Below, in pieces: positions 9,023 through 18,146 of a DNA stretch of 64,000 nucleotides. The position numbers and the translations under genes are program-made. The stretch is from Streptococcus sanguinis SK49 (GTDB lineage: Bacteria > Bacillota > Bacilli > Lactobacillales > Streptococcaceae), in the NCBI RefSeq assembly GCF_000212815.1, contig NZ_GL890986.1, positions 468,339 through 532,338 of the forward strand, read 5' to 3'. The number at the start of each line of letters is the position of its first letter. The stretch's first letter is position 1. The notes under the pieces were generated by a model. That model had not been told where the DNA came from and ran no database searches. It was given only the letters and a program-made list of their open reading frames with translations.

Positions 9023-9555
9023 TTTGTGACCTCCTTACTTGGACTTGGCTTGGTAATCTTTGGAGCCTTCTCTGCAACTGCTTGAATTTTCACCTGCTCT
9101 TGAACCTTGAAATGAGTGATTTTTTCCTCAAGGTTCATGTTTTCAGGACTCTTCAGCAATTCCTGAGTGAGTTTCTTAGTCTCCTGAGGACTGGTTAAGT
9201 CGGTCAGGAACTGTTCATAGGCTTTTTTGACTAGTTCCTTATTCTTGACCTCAAAGGCCAACATGACTCGGTTATCCTTTAGAGCCTGAGTGGCAAAACC
9301 TATTTTATACTCTTCCAGATAAGCCTTGAGCCTATCCAAGTTGACCTCATTGCTCAAGAAGGTTTTCACTTCCTTGGCACTATCACTGGCCATGAACTGG
9401 TTCCATCGGGTTTCCGCACCGTATCGTTGCCGTTTCATGTACTTCTGACCCTGATCAGTCATGTACTCAACCATATAAGCCAGCATCTTCAGCAGCATCT
9501 CTCCAGTTAGTTTTGACACATCTTTCACCTGAAAGATGGTTCTTTCCTGCTCCAT
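9019..9555 (-). CDS. PcfB-like (DUF3801) conjugation protein
   Basis: A 178-residue soluble protein with the layout of PcfB: a conserved helical start (GEMLLKMLAYMVEYMTDQG), a central alpha-beta part ending with VMLAFEVKNKELVKKAYEQFLTDL, and a basic low-complexity tail. PcfB is known from pCF10-type systems as a partner of the coupling protein PcfC. Here the stop codon overlaps the coupling-protein start. ATG 9555 has a GGAGA site 8 bp upstream. A hairpin terminator just ahead (9574-9603) may lower its expression relative to the channel genes. Confidence 0.78.
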   Translation of the reverse strand: MEQERTIFQVKDVSKLTGEMLLKMLAYMVEYMTDQGQKYMKRQRYGAETRWNQFMASDSAKEVKTFLSNEVNLDRLKAYLEEYKIGFATQALKDNRVMLAFEVKNKELVKKAYEQFLTDLTSPQETKKLTQELLKSPENMNLEEKITHFKVQEQVKIQAVAEKAPKITKPSPSKEVTK

Positions 9556-9573
9556 GTCGTCTCTCCTTTCTTG

Positions 9574-9603
9574 CAAACAAAAACAGCCCTACACAGGCTG
9601 TTT
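9574..9603 (-). terminator. Intra-operon terminator ahead of the pcfB-like gene
   Basis: The stem AAACAGCC/GGCTGTTT (9581-9588 and 9596-9603) is followed on the minus strand by a T-rich tract. It lies between two genes of one operon, so it probably gives partial termination, separating channel genes from DNA-processing genes. Confidence 0.6.
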
Positions 9604-9615
9604 CAAAACTTTGTT

Positions 9616-10143
9616 CTATAAGCTCATCCCTCTGTCAGAATGACCTCTATCTCTATGTAACTGACGAGTAGGCGGCTTGAGTTGGTTCAGTTGCTGGGCC
9701 AGATTTCTATTTTCCTCCTTCAGCTGCTCAACCTGAGACTCTAATTGCTGGACCTGAGTCAGCAACTGTCTATACTGCTGTTCCGCTCGGAGACGCCTCT
9801 CCTGCGTTTTTTCAATAAATCGAACAACAGAATCGGCCGCCTGTCGAGCCTCTTTTTCTGATCCGTTTAAACTTTCTAAACGCCGATTAGACTCTTCTAT
9901 ACTACCTTTAATATACTCAACCCGAGTATCCAAGGTAGCAAGAGACAGATTAGCCTTATCCTGCTTAGAAAGAATCGTTTGATGATCTCTATCTAATTCA
10001 TCTTTCAAACGCTGAGATTGATTTTTAATATCTTTCTGACCATTTGAAAGAGTCCGATTATCATAGATAATCTTTACGATAGCCCCAAAACTGGCTATAA
10101 TACCCGCAAATAATGCCCAATTCAAAATCATTTCCTCCGTCAT
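9616..10143 (-). CDS. Membrane-anchored coiled-coil conjugation protein
   Basis: A 175-residue protein with one N-terminal membrane segment (ILNWALFAGIIASFGAIVKII) followed by about 120 residues of heptad-rich coiled coil and a short basic tail. ATG 10143 has a GGAGG site 6 bp upstream. It lies between the LPXTG protein gene and the pcfB-like gene. I know no function. Its shape suggests a structural or tethering part of the transfer apparatus on the cytoplasmic face. Confidence 0.72.
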   Translation of the reverse strand: MTEEMILNWALFAGIIASFGAIVKIIYDNRTLSNGQKDIKNQSQRLKDELDRDHQTILSKQDKANLSLATLDTRVEYIKGSIEESNRRLESLNGSEKEARQAADSVVRFIEKTQERRLRAEQQYRQLLTQVQQLESQVEQLKEENRNLAQQLNQLKPPTRQLHRDRGHSDRGMSL

Positions 10144-10200
10144 CTTTTTCCTCCATTCTAACATATTCTACTATTATTTGTATAGAACAGCAGCATCCTC

Positions 10201-10911
10201 TCAGACGCTGCCGTTTTGCTTCTGTTTCTTGTGAAGAACAAGACCAAGCAAGCCCAAGGCTGCCGCTCCCAGGAAGCTCATAAGGGGGCTGTCAGATGTC
10301 CCGGTATCTGGCAGTCGATCTAGAGTTTGCTCGCTCTCCTTTTGTTCAGTAGTTTTCTCTGCCGTTTTTGAGGACTGAATTTGGCTTTTTGGAGTGATAA
10401 CTACTTCTTCTGCAGGCTTTTCAGAAGATGCGGGAACATCAATGATTGGCTGCTCCCCTGCAGGCTCTGTCGAAGCGCTAGAGCGAACAATAGGAGTCAC
10501 TGGAGCACTAGGATTAGTTGCTGAAGGAGTTTGGCTGGTTTGACTTGATTGCTCTACTTCTGTAGGCTGATTAGGTTCTGTTGGAGTGACTGGAGTCTTT
10601 GGTTGCGTTGGCTCTTCAGGAAGTGGACGAACCGGATCCGTCGGTTGGCTTGGCTGGACTGGAGCCACAGGCTCTGTCGGCTGCACTGGTTTTGTCTCTT
10701 CTGTTTCCCCTGGAGTTACTGGATCAGCTGGAGCTGGCTCCACTGGATTAGTTGTTGCAGGTACGGTCGGAATAACTGGCTGACTTGGTTCTGTTGGAGA
10801 TACAATACCTGGCTTCTCTCCAGCTGGAGCGATGATTTCATCTGCCAAAACAGCTTGATTTAAAGCTAATGAAGTGAGTAATAAAGTTGAGTAAATAGTT
10901 GTTTTTTTCAT
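10201..10911 (-). CDS. Proline-rich LPXTG surface protein of the conjugation operon
   Basis: A 236-residue sortase substrate. Residues 1-23 are a signal peptide ending at VLADE. The middle is low-complexity, made almost wholly of Pro, Thr, Glu, Ser and Val (repeated PTEP, PVTP and QPTDP units) without a folded domain. The C-terminus has LPDTG, a hydrophobic segment (LMSFLGAAALGLLGLVL) and a KKQKQ tail. Such a stalk could span the cell wall. Surface proteins in tra operons (PrgA/B/C in pCF10) promote mating aggregation, but this one has no visible adhesive domain. ATG 10911 has an AAAGGA site; an upstream in-frame stretch would spoil the signal peptide. Confidence 0.85.
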   Translation of the reverse strand: MKKTTIYSTLLLTSLALNQAVLADEIIAPAGEKPGIVSPTEPSQPVIPTVPATTNPVEPAPADPVTPGETEETKPVQPTEPVAPVQPSQPTDPVRPLPEEPTQPKTPVTPTEPNQPTEVEQSSQTSQTPSATNPSAPVTPIVRSSASTEPAGEQPIIDVPASSEKPAEEVVITPKSQIQSSKTAEKTTEQKESEQTLDRLPDTGTSDSPLMSFLGAAALGLLGLVLHKKQKQNGSV

Positions 10912-10957
10912 GATTGATTTTCCTTTTCTATTGTTGATGTTTAGATAATGTATTGGT

Positions 10958-11767
10958 TTATCCTGGATAGAGACTTTCAGTCGGCTGGCTAGTAACAAGC
11001 CAACCAAAGCGACTGTCTTTGTCCGCCACAACATCAAATGTCAAGCGGACTAGACGGATACTGTTCTCTTGATTGACATAGAGAACATAGGTCACCTCGT
11101 AGCCCTTGCCTTCTGGTTTGATGGCCTCAAAGACAGTAGATTGTAGCTGACCATCTTTGACCTCAATTTTCTTCTGCATATCCGTATTGAGGTATTGCTG
11201 GACTTGCTCCTTATTATTGGCAAAGAGAGTGGCCACAAAATAACGGCCAAAGACATCTACCTTTGAGCCTGCTTCTTGCAGATTAGAAAGAGTTCCAACC
11301 TGGTTCTTTAGGTCTGTAATCTGGTTTTTCAGCTGCTTGTTTTGGCCACCTAGAACAGTTGTATAGCCCCCTAAAAGAAGAACCAGGAGAAGAACCGGCG
11401 CTAAGACTTTAAGAGTGCTGAGAGGGCTTCTAGGAGCTTCTGAAGCAGCCTTTGAGGTAGCTTTCCGCTCTACATCTGACTGAGAAGCGGATTTTTCCAG
11501 TTTAAGGAAAGAAGGAAACTTCTTTTTTTGAGCTGTCTGAACGAAGCCAAACTCCTGCAGCAATTCCTCTACTGTTTCTACAAATGGCAAGCTGACCCGC
11601 TTCTTCTGCAGGATTTCCCCTTCTTCCGTTACCTGCATCAAGGTCAGGTCCGCTTCCTGTTCCAAACTCTTCACTTTTGCATTTTCCTGCTCAAGAAAGC
11701 CCAACAGCTGATCGCGACTAGGAAATTGCTGCTGGCTTCCTCCTGCTACATTCTGAGCTAAAAACAT
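10958..11767 (-). CDS. VirB8-like conjugation protein with single membrane segment
   Basis: A 269-residue protein. The cytoplasmic N-terminal 130 residues are followed by one membrane segment (LAPVLLLVLLLGGYTTVLGG), a short coiled coil, and an extracytoplasmic domain of about 110 residues. That domain ends SIRLVRLTFDVVADKDSRFGWLVTSQP, consistent with an NTF2-like VirB8/TcpC fold. VirB8-like proteins hold the channel together. The start codon overlaps the stop of the upstream coiled-coil gene (TGATG), so translation is coupled. The VirB8 assignment rests on topology and context. Confidence 0.7.
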   Translation of the reverse strand: MFLAQNVAGGSQQQFPSRDQLLGFLEQENAKVKSLEQEADLTLMQVTEEGEILQKKRVSLPFVETVEELLQEFGFVQTAQKKKFPSFLKLEKSASQSDVERKATSKAASEAPRSPLSTLKVLAPVLLLVLLLGGYTTVLGGQNKQLKNQITDLKNQVGTLSNLQEAGSKVDVFGRYFVATLFANNKEQVQQYLNTDMQKKIEVKDGQLQSTVFEAIKPEGKGYEVTYVLYVNQENSIRLVRLTFDVVADKDSRFGWLVTSQPTESLYPG

Positions 11768-12012
11768 CAGCTCTCACCACCTTCCTCTGTCTGTTCGCTT
11801 TCCTCCAGCAGGAGGCCTTTCAGATCGTCCAGAGAAGTATTGGACTGACTGAGCAGGGCAGTCACGTACTCTGCCTTGGCCTGAGTAATAGCCTGCTCCA
11901 TATCTTTTTCTTTCTTCTTGAGCTGGACTTGCTGCTCCTGTACCTTGATTTTCTCTTGCTCCAGGCGCTGGAGTTTCTTTTCCAGATCCTGAATAGATTT
12001 CTTTTTCACCAT
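11767..12012 (-). CDS. Small coiled-coil protein (DUF4315-like)
   Basis: An 81-residue protein that is mostly one coiled coil (about 5-45), followed by a conserved-looking LLSQSNTSLDDLKGLLLEE helix and an acidic end. The layout resembles DUF4315 proteins of Gram-positive conjugative elements and PrgM of pCF10. It lies between two VirB8-like genes and shares a TGATG junction with the downstream one. Function unknown. Confidence 0.7.
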   Translation of the reverse strand: MVKKKSIQDLEKKLQRLEQEKIKVQEQQVQLKKKEKDMEQAITQAKAEYVTALLSQSNTSLDDLKGLLLEESEQTEEGGES

Positions 12013-12029
12013 GTTATGTATGTTCCTTT

Positions 12030-12695
12030 CTATTCTTGGCTGCTGCTTGACTCGGTCGCTTCTTCTGAGGAGCTAGAGGAGCTTTCTGAGTCCTCTTTCA
12101 AAGCTCCATAATCTGGATAGCTGCTAGATGTTCCTGTATTGGACGTGAGAAGCAACTGCTCCTTGCTGTTGAGCAAGAGCTTGCCATCTTGTTTACTGTA
12201 GATTAGTTTTAGTGTCGTTTCATTAGCTACATTGGTTTGAGCCTTATCATAATTATTTTTCTTAGATAAGAGCGTATTGCTGTACCTTACCTGAACAATA
12301 GCTGTCAGATTTTCCTGATCAATATAGATCTGAGCGCTTTGGAAGACATAGTCTACAACATATCCCTTGTAGGCTTGATTGACGGCCTTGTCTTCCTGAT
12401 TGACCTCAGACGTATAGAGTCCTTTCGTCATAAAAGGACGATAACGCTCTCGGTTTTCCTCTAAATCCTTTTTGGTAAAGTAAGCTACTAAAAATTCCTT
12501 GACTTGCTTCTGGCTCAATTCTGCCTTTTGATTTGTTTTTATCTGTTCCTGTTGATTGGTCGTCGCTTTAGTTTTATTAGAACTGCTGCTCGCCTTTCCA
12601 AACCCGCCAATACCATAGCCGATTAAAAAGATAATCACTGCCAGACCAAGCAGGAGAAGATTTTTCATTTTTCCGACCTCAATCTTATCAATCAT
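12030..12695 (-). CDS. VirB8/PrgL-like conjugation protein
   Basis: A 221-residue protein with a short cytoplasmic start, one membrane helix (LLLLGLAVIIFLIGYGIGGFG), a linker, and an extracytoplasmic alpha-beta domain (about 70-185; LVAYFTKKDLEENRERYRPF, LTAIVQVRYSNTLLSKK) compatible with the NTF2-like VirB8 fold. A Ser/Glu-rich tail of about 25 residues follows. It sits straight after the peptidoglycan hydrolase, the place of prgL after prgK in pCF10. ATG 12695 with AAGGAAA site chosen; an upstream extension would overlap the hydrolase gene. Confidence 0.72.
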   Translation of the reverse strand: MIDKIEVGKMKNLLLLGLAVIIFLIGYGIGGFGKASSSSNKTKATTNQQEQIKTNQKAELSQKQVKEFLVAYFTKKDLEENRERYRPFMTKGLYTSEVNQEDKAVNQAYKGYVVDYVFQSAQIYIDQENLTAIVQVRYSNTLLSKKNNYDKAQTNVANETTLKLIYSKQDGKLLLNSKEQLLLTSNTGTSSSYPDYGALKEDSESSSSSSEEATESSSSQE

Positions 12696-12714
12696 CTTAT
12701 TTCCTTTCTCTCTC

Positions 12715-15354
12715 TTATTTTGTCGCAAAGGTATAGTAGGAAGCATTTTTCAAGACTCGGTAATGCACCCTATCCTGAATACCTAAATAATTACATTCTG
12801 AAACTAAGAATGTGCCATCAGGGTTTACAGCTTCTACAAAGGCTACATGTCCATAAATGGCATAAGTTCCATCGAAGCCGCCAAGTGTTGAAACAACTGC
12901 CCCAACGCTTGGAGTTGAACTTGTTTTCCAGCCTTTAGCAGCCAAAGATAGCACCCAGTTTTGTCCATTTCCTAGATACCCATAGCCGCCTGAAGTATCC
13001 GTCAGAATTCCTGTTTCAACCAGTCTATTATAGACATACCAGGTACATTGACCTACCGGATACCCACTACCGGGCTGCGTAGTCATAGCTGCTGTAGAGG
13101 GTCTTCCGTACTGTAGCTTTCCTTCGTATTCAGCAGGTAAATTAACACTGTTGGCCAGTGTTCCGCTTTCGCCTCCAGTTATCTGACGTTTGAAGTAACC
13201 TAGCATCTGCTGGGCCACATGTTGCCGCTCGGCCAGCTTATCCCCTGCATTACCTTCCCAGTTATTAAGAAAGCGCTTGGTCAGCGTTTCAACATCTTCA
13301 TTGCTGGTCAGGATTTGCCGGGCAATTTCTCTGTAATAAGGAGCATCTCCATCCAGGATGAAGTCAATCTGCAGCTGCAGATCGTACCACTTCTTGCCCC
13401 GCTCCTGAGCAAAGGCCAAAAGGAGACTATGACGAGTACTGCCATCTTTCGTATCCGTCCACATACCAAGACCCAAACCTCGACGTAGGATATTGTCATA
13501 GCCGCCACCATAAATGGTTGGTCCGCTCATTGAGAGCCATGCTTCATCATCCCAGGAGCTGTCAGTTGCACCGACCGGCTGGGCTAGATAATCTCCTTCA
13601 GCTCGTTTAGCGGTCATATTGCTCTCTACTCCAAAATTTCCAAACATGGCTGCTATACCGTTATCGGTCGCTTTAGGTTCTTTTTTCTTGATATAATCAT
13701 ACGTTTGTTTGCTTCGAGTAGCCAAGTCTCCTGAAAGTTCTAAATCAGAGATAACCGACGTAGTTTGATTGTATTTGACTTTTTCAAAGTAAAAGCCAGG
13801 ATTGACCCAGACCCATTCATCCTTTTTATCTTTATCATCGTACTGACGATATTTGCGATAATAGAACTCCTGACCACCCTGACCGGATACTGTTCCCAAT
13901 TCCTGACCAGCCGAGACCTGTTCGCCATCCTGAACTCGAATACCATCTACTTTTTTATAAGTCAGTTCTCTGTTAGAGCTAGTAATCAGCACATCACTAC
14001 CCTTTATTTTAATTTTGCCTCCAAAGGCAGCCCTCAAACTTTGTCCCTGGCTAACCTGGATAACTGTTCCGTTATACATCTTATCTTTAGGATCATATCC
14101 AAAGCGTCGAGTAATGAGGAGTGGGCTATCATGTCCGGCATCTGAAGAACTATAGATAGGGTTCTCTAATTCCTGATAAGCCATATAGCGACCCAACTCG
14201 TCCGATTGCTTCAGGAGTTCTTCATACTCTTTCAAAGCCTTCTCCCCGAGATAGTAAGTAGTAGCTTGCTCATTGGTATATAAATCTTTCATACTCTCCA
14301 GCTTCTGGGGATCATCATTCAATCCATGCCAAATCTGACGCAGCAAATCTTTGTAGGTGAGTTGTTCGCTGGTATCTTTCCGAGTGGCCGATGGATTAGT
14401 CCTGTTTTTCAAGCTATTACTGCCGTCATCATAAATATCTGACAGCTTATAGTTCTTATAACGGTAATTCATGTAAAAGACCACATCATCAATATTGGAC
14501 CAGTAGTCCACTTTGTCGTTAGAAGCGTTCCGATCCAATTCTGTCAGATAGATCCATGATTGATTTAATTCCCATTCATCCTGCTGGACTGGGCTTGGAT
14601 TTCCTAAAAAGATAGCGAAAAAGAGGATAAGAAAAAAGCCTATGATATAGGCTTTGAGTGATAATGGATTTTTCAAAATCACCTGCAGGGGCTTCGTCAG
14701 GAAATTCAGAACTTTTCCTGTTCCTCTCACAGACTTACCGGCTTTAGAAAATTTAAGTCGGTGACGAAAAGACCTGAGCCGTTTGGCTGCTTTGACTTCC
14801 CATCGTTCCCCTGCAACTGTCCGAGTAAATCCTCGGCCTTGTAACAGGTTATAGCCTCGGTTCACTAATCCATAAGAACCTCTTACTAGTCCTTTAGAAA
14901 CGGTTTTACTGGATCTGGCTATCCGCTTACTTTGTTGGATACTTGCATGGAAACCTCGGATTTTTTGACGAGCATCTGCGATATCTTCTAAGGTATCATT
15001 CCCCTGCCAGGCCACCTCACCCATCCTACCGATGACTCGATGTCCACCTCGGGCTAGTTTTTCCTTTTTCGTGCCACCTACTCGGTTATAAGCCGCTCTT
15101 TGAGCCTGCTTATCCACCTTTAAATTGTGTTTGGCTTGATGAAGTTTTTCTCTACTGTCAGCTGTGCTTTGCTTAGCTTTGACCGTCGCTTTATGCTCAG
15201 TCTTAGCTTCTTTTAAGCACTGTTTACTTTCCTGAACAGCGCTCTTGGCTTGTTTCAAACCCTGTCGCTTACTCAGTTCATTATGCTCAGAAATCTTCTG
15301 GCTGGCTTCTCGTTTGATTTTCCCCCTTTCTGACCAGGGTTCTTTTTCTGCCAT
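12715..15354 (-). CDS. VirB1/PrgK-like cell-wall hydrolase of the conjugation channel
   Basis: An 879-residue membrane-bound enzyme thought to open peptidoglycan for the transfer channel. The first 230 residues are very basic and cytoplasmic, followed by one membrane helix (SLKAYIIGFFLILFFAIFLG). Outside the cell there are three parts: an M23-like beta domain (about 400-510) that seems to lack the zinc-binding His/Asp set; a lysozyme-like domain of the phage tail lysozyme type (GIAAMFGNFGVESNM, about 560-710); and a C-terminal CHAP amidase/endopeptidase with VGQCTWYVYN (Cys near 770) and YGHVAFVEAV (catalytic His). The architecture matches PrgK of pCF10. ATG 15354 has a strong AAAGGAG site. 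Confidence 0.9.
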   Translation of the reverse strand: MAEKEPWSERGKIKREASQKISEHNELSKRQGLKQAKSAVQESKQCLKEAKTEHKATVKAKQSTADSREKLHQAKHNLKVDKQAQRAAYNRVGGTKKEKLARGGHRVIGRMGEVAWQGNDTLEDIADARQKIRGFHASIQQSKRIARSSKTVSKGLVRGSYGLVNRGYNLLQGRGFTRTVAGERWEVKAAKRLRSFRHRLKFSKAGKSVRGTGKVLNFLTKPLQVILKNPLSLKAYIIGFFLILFFAIFLGNPSPVQQDEWELNQSWIYLTELDRNASNDKVDYWSNIDDVVFYMNYRYKNYKLSDIYDDGSNSLKNRTNPSATRKDTSEQLTYKDLLRQIWHGLNDDPQKLESMKDLYTNEQATTYYLGEKALKEYEELLKQSDELGRYMAYQELENPIYSSSDAGHDSPLLITRRFGYDPKDKMYNGTVIQVSQGQSLRAAFGGKIKIKGSDVLITSSNRELTYKKVDGIRVQDGEQVSAGQELGTVSGQGGQEFYYRKYRQYDDKDKKDEWVWVNPGFYFEKVKYNQTTSVISDLELSGDLATRSKQTYDYIKKKEPKATDNGIAAMFGNFGVESNMTAKRAEGDYLAQPVGATDSSWDDEAWLSMSGPTIYGGGYDNILRRGLGLGMWTDTKDGSTRHSLLLAFAQERGKKWYDLQLQIDFILDGDAPYYREIARQILTSNEDVETLTKRFLNNWEGNAGDKLAERQHVAQQMLGYFKRQITGGESGTLANSVNLPAEYEGKLQYGRPSTAAMTTQPGSGYPVGQCTWYVYNRLVETGILTDTSGGYGYLGNGQNWVLSLAAKGWKTSSTPSVGAVVSTLGGFDGTYAIYGHVAFVEAVNPDGTFLVSECNYLGIQDRVHYRVLKNASYYTFATK

Positions 15355-15373
15355 TCTCTAGCTCCTTTCTAAT

Positions 15374-17761
15374 TTATGCCACTACTGCATCTGTCTGTGT
15401 CAGTTCATAAAGCTTAGTCTCTTTAGGTATCTTGTTTTCAAACGGAACGACAGTTTCTCCAGCTAAAATCAAGCCACTACCTTTTTCTTTTGGTCTCTTG
15501 ATATAACGTAGCATTGCATCAGGAATATCTACCACGTCTCGCAGGGCCTCGATGTCCTGTTCTCTCATCTTAAGTAAGATGAAAAACTCTGTATTGGACA
15601 TAAGATTTCTTCCTTCCTCCCAGGCTAGGATAGTTCCTGGGTTTTGGGTAATGCCAGTTGGAATAGCACCGTACTTCCGGATCCGTGCCCATAGCTCAGC
15701 AAAGAAAGCAGCATCCGTCTGGTTTCGGAAGGTTAGATGCAGTTCGTCCCAATAAAGACGAATAGTTTCTTTGCCCTGGTACTTGATCACCTGTTGCCAG
15801 ATGAAATCTTGAAGCACCAAGAGAGCAAAAGGTTTGAGCTTCTTATCCAACCCCTTGAGATTGAAAACAACCAATCGATTATCTAAATTGACATTCGTTT
15901 TATGAGAGAACAAGTTCAAGCTCCCTTTAGCATATGGTTCTGATCGGGTAGCTAGTCGCTGAGCTGCAGCTTCTGGCTGTTCTAAAAGAACATCATGCCA
16001 ATCCGCTAGAGTCGGTTCTGAGTAGCGTTCATAGACCAACTTTGTAACCCGGTCAATAATCCCAATATCTTCATCAGTAACCTCTTTAAGAATAGACTCA
16101 AAGAGAGCCATAAGAAGATTGGCCTTATCGGCCACACTGTCAATTTCTTCATCATTCTCGTTAAATAAGACCTGATCCGTCTGAGTCAAGCCCATCAGGT
16201 TGATATGGCTATCTGACTTTGGAGATAGGTTAATCACCTGACCTCCAAAAGCCTCTGCAATATCTGTGTATTCATTTTCCGGATCCACTATGATAAAGCG
16301 ATCCTTAAGATACTTTAAATAGGCTGGAATGACTTCAGTTGTTTTAGTTGTCATCCCTTTCCCTGACCCCGTCGTTCCGATAATCAATCCATTCGCAGCG
16401 TTGAGGTCTCTCTGACGGTCCAAAGTAATCAAATTTTTTGACAACTGGTTTTGCCCATAATAAAGAGCTCTTTGACTGTCAGACTGCAGGTCCACATTAG
16501 TAAAGGGAACCTGCGTCACTACGTTGGATGTCGTAAAAGGGCGCATAAACTCCTTTTTAACTTCCAGGAAGGGCTTGCCGATCGGAAGAATGGTATTGAG
16601 ACCATTTTCTTGATGATAATAGGTTTCTTCCAAATCCACTCCCAACTTGCGTCCTGCCGCCTGTACTTTTTTGGTACTCTGCTGCAGTTCTTCCAAACTG
16701 TCCGCTACAAAGTAGACTGTGATGACTCCGTTGAAAATTTTCTGATCCTCATTCACCTTATCTTTCCATTTTTGAGTCGTCTCACTAACTTCTACAGCCT
16801 TGCCAGATGTCGCCAACTCTGGATCAATCCCAGCCTGAAAGCCTTGTTTTTGGTTACGAACCATTTCTACCTTAGCAGCTGCCTGTTCATTAGAAAGTTC
16901 TTTTCCAACTTGCCCTAGTTCCCGAGGAGCAGCATGGATAGAGACCGCCAACTCCAGACCAATATCACAAAAACTCTTGATAAGCTTATCAGATAAGAAG
17001 CTTGGATAGTCTCGCACATAGAGGACCTTGGCAAATTTTTCATCAATCCTCATGAAATTCTCTTCAAATTCTATTCGATTGGGAACAATGAAATTTTTAG
17101 CTGCTAGGCCAGATAAGGCAATATCTTTGTAGGTGTAAGCAAAATAAGGCTGGTACCTGAGTAGGAAATTAAAGATTCCTAGACGCTCTACTCCTGATAA
17201 TTTCTCCAGGCTAATATTCATCGCTTGTAATTCATTCTCTACTAAGGTTCCCATCTCCTGAAGCTGAGTATCTGCCAGGCTCTTCTCATAGGCCTCTGTA
17301 GCCAAGGTGATATACTTTTCTACCTTGAAATTTTTGGCATCCAGAGAGAAACGATCCTGAATAATATCGTTGTATTCCTCTCGGTAGATATCGTTTCGGT
17401 CTCCTGCCGGCTCATAGAGAACCTTGCGAACTGTCTGATTGTCCACCCGTCGATTAATCACCAGAAGCTGAAAATTATCTCCAGCATCCAGAGAGTTCAG
17501 TGCCTCTCCATAACTGTCAATAATATCCAACTTATCCTCTGTGCTGGCCGTAGTATAGGCAACATCCCCTAGCCGGAAAGTCCGACTCCACCAGTTTTCT
17601 GCAATGTGCATGATTCCAGTCTCAAACTGACTGGTAAAGTAAATGCTATTCTGTGTTGAGGGCTTCCTCTTAAATTCCTTCTGCAGGCGCAACTGACGAC
17701 TTCGTTCAGCAGCCGTCTGTGTCGTCCGCTTCTTGAACGGAAGCTGATTGAGTAAACTCAT
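15374..17761 (-). CDS. VirB4/PrgJ-type conjugation ATPase
   Basis: A 795-residue cytoplasmic ATPase that powers the type IV secretion channel. The N-terminal half is the VirB4 docking domain (FETGIMHIAENWWSRTFRLGDVAYTT near the start). The P-loop GTTGSGKGMTTKT lies near residue 462, and later motifs include FIIVDPENEYTDIAEAFGG, RLYWDELHL (Walker B) and the GITQNPG glutamine loop. Length and order are standard. The chosen ATG at 17761 has an AGGAG site 10 bp upstream and overlaps the 3-prime end of the PrgI-like gene by 56 bp, an unusually long overlap for this operon. Confidence 0.92.
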   Translation of the reverse strand: MSLLNQLPFKKRTTQTAAERSRQLRLQKEFKRKPSTQNSIYFTSQFETGIMHIAENWWSRTFRLGDVAYTTASTEDKLDIIDSYGEALNSLDAGDNFQLLVINRRVDNQTVRKVLYEPAGDRNDIYREEYNDIIQDRFSLDAKNFKVEKYITLATEAYEKSLADTQLQEMGTLVENELQAMNISLEKLSGVERLGIFNFLLRYQPYFAYTYKDIALSGLAAKNFIVPNRIEFEENFMRIDEKFAKVLYVRDYPSFLSDKLIKSFCDIGLELAVSIHAAPRELGQVGKELSNEQAAAKVEMVRNQKQGFQAGIDPELATSGKAVEVSETTQKWKDKVNEDQKIFNGVITVYFVADSLEELQQSTKKVQAAGRKLGVDLEETYYHQENGLNTILPIGKPFLEVKKEFMRPFTTSNVVTQVPFTNVDLQSDSQRALYYGQNQLSKNLITLDRQRDLNAANGLIIGTTGSGKGMTTKTTEVIPAYLKYLKDRFIIVDPENEYTDIAEAFGGQVINLSPKSDSHINLMGLTQTDQVLFNENDEEIDSVADKANLLMALFESILKEVTDEDIGIIDRVTKLVYERYSEPTLADWHDVLLEQPEAAAQRLATRSEPYAKGSLNLFSHKTNVNLDNRLVVFNLKGLDKKLKPFALLVLQDFIWQQVIKYQGKETIRLYWDELHLTFRNQTDAAFFAELWARIRKYGAIPTGITQNPGTILAWEEGRNLMSNTEFFILLKMREQDIEALRDVVDIPDAMLRYIKRPKEKGSGLILAGETVVPFENKIPKETKLYELTQTDAVVA

Positions 17762-18146
17762 AGTGTTTTGTCTCCTCTCCTCCATACTCGGTCATGTAAG
17801 ACCGTTTCTGATTGGTCACCATAAAGAGCAAACGTTCTTTCAGAATTTGGTCTTTTTTAGTGCCATATAAAAAACTAGGAACAATAATAATCCCTGTAAT
17901 CAAATAATTAAATATTTCTGGGAAACCCAACCAATTCAAGAGGACTCCCAGGCTGACACCCAAGATAATTCCAATTGTCATGACCAACTCCCTCAAAGTC
18001 CGATTTAGAAAGACCGGGCGCTCATAGTCCCCGAATTCCTTAATAAAATCACTACCTAATTTTTCCAAATAAAGCCTCGCTTTCTGATTTGTGCACAATA
18101 AAAACACCTTACTGGCTGCAAAGTGTTCTTGATATTTTTTAGTCAA
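17706..18146 (-). CDS. PrgI-like membrane protein
   Basis: About 146 residues with two adjacent membrane segments (ELVMTIGIILGVSLGVLLNWLG and YLITGIIIVPSFLYG) and a basic, soluble C-terminus. This is the size and topology of PrgI proteins encoded just ahead of virB4 in Gram-positive T4SS operons. The likely start is TTG 18146 behind AAGGA, overlapping the upstream stop; the frame is also open from TTG 18176. The end overlaps virB4 by 56 bp. It probably anchors VirB4 at the membrane. Confidence 0.75.
   Translation of the reverse strand: MTKKYQEHFAASKVFLLCTNQKARLYLEKLGSDFIKEFGDYERPVFLNRTLRELVMTIGIILGVSLGVLLNWLGFPEIFNYLITGIIIVPSFLYGTKKDQILKERLLFMVTNQKRSYMTEYGGEETKHYEFTQSASVQEADDTDGC

Noticed and set aside
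10549..10863. Gly/Ser/Trp-rich ORFs on the plus strand
   Set aside because: They are the complement of the Pro/Thr-rich repeats of the LPXTG gene and have no start signals.
17706..17761. The 56-bp overlap of PrgI-like and virB4 genes as a sign of a wrong start
   Set aside because: The virB4 frame matches the family right from MSLLNQLPFKKR, and the PrgI-like frame has no earlier stop.
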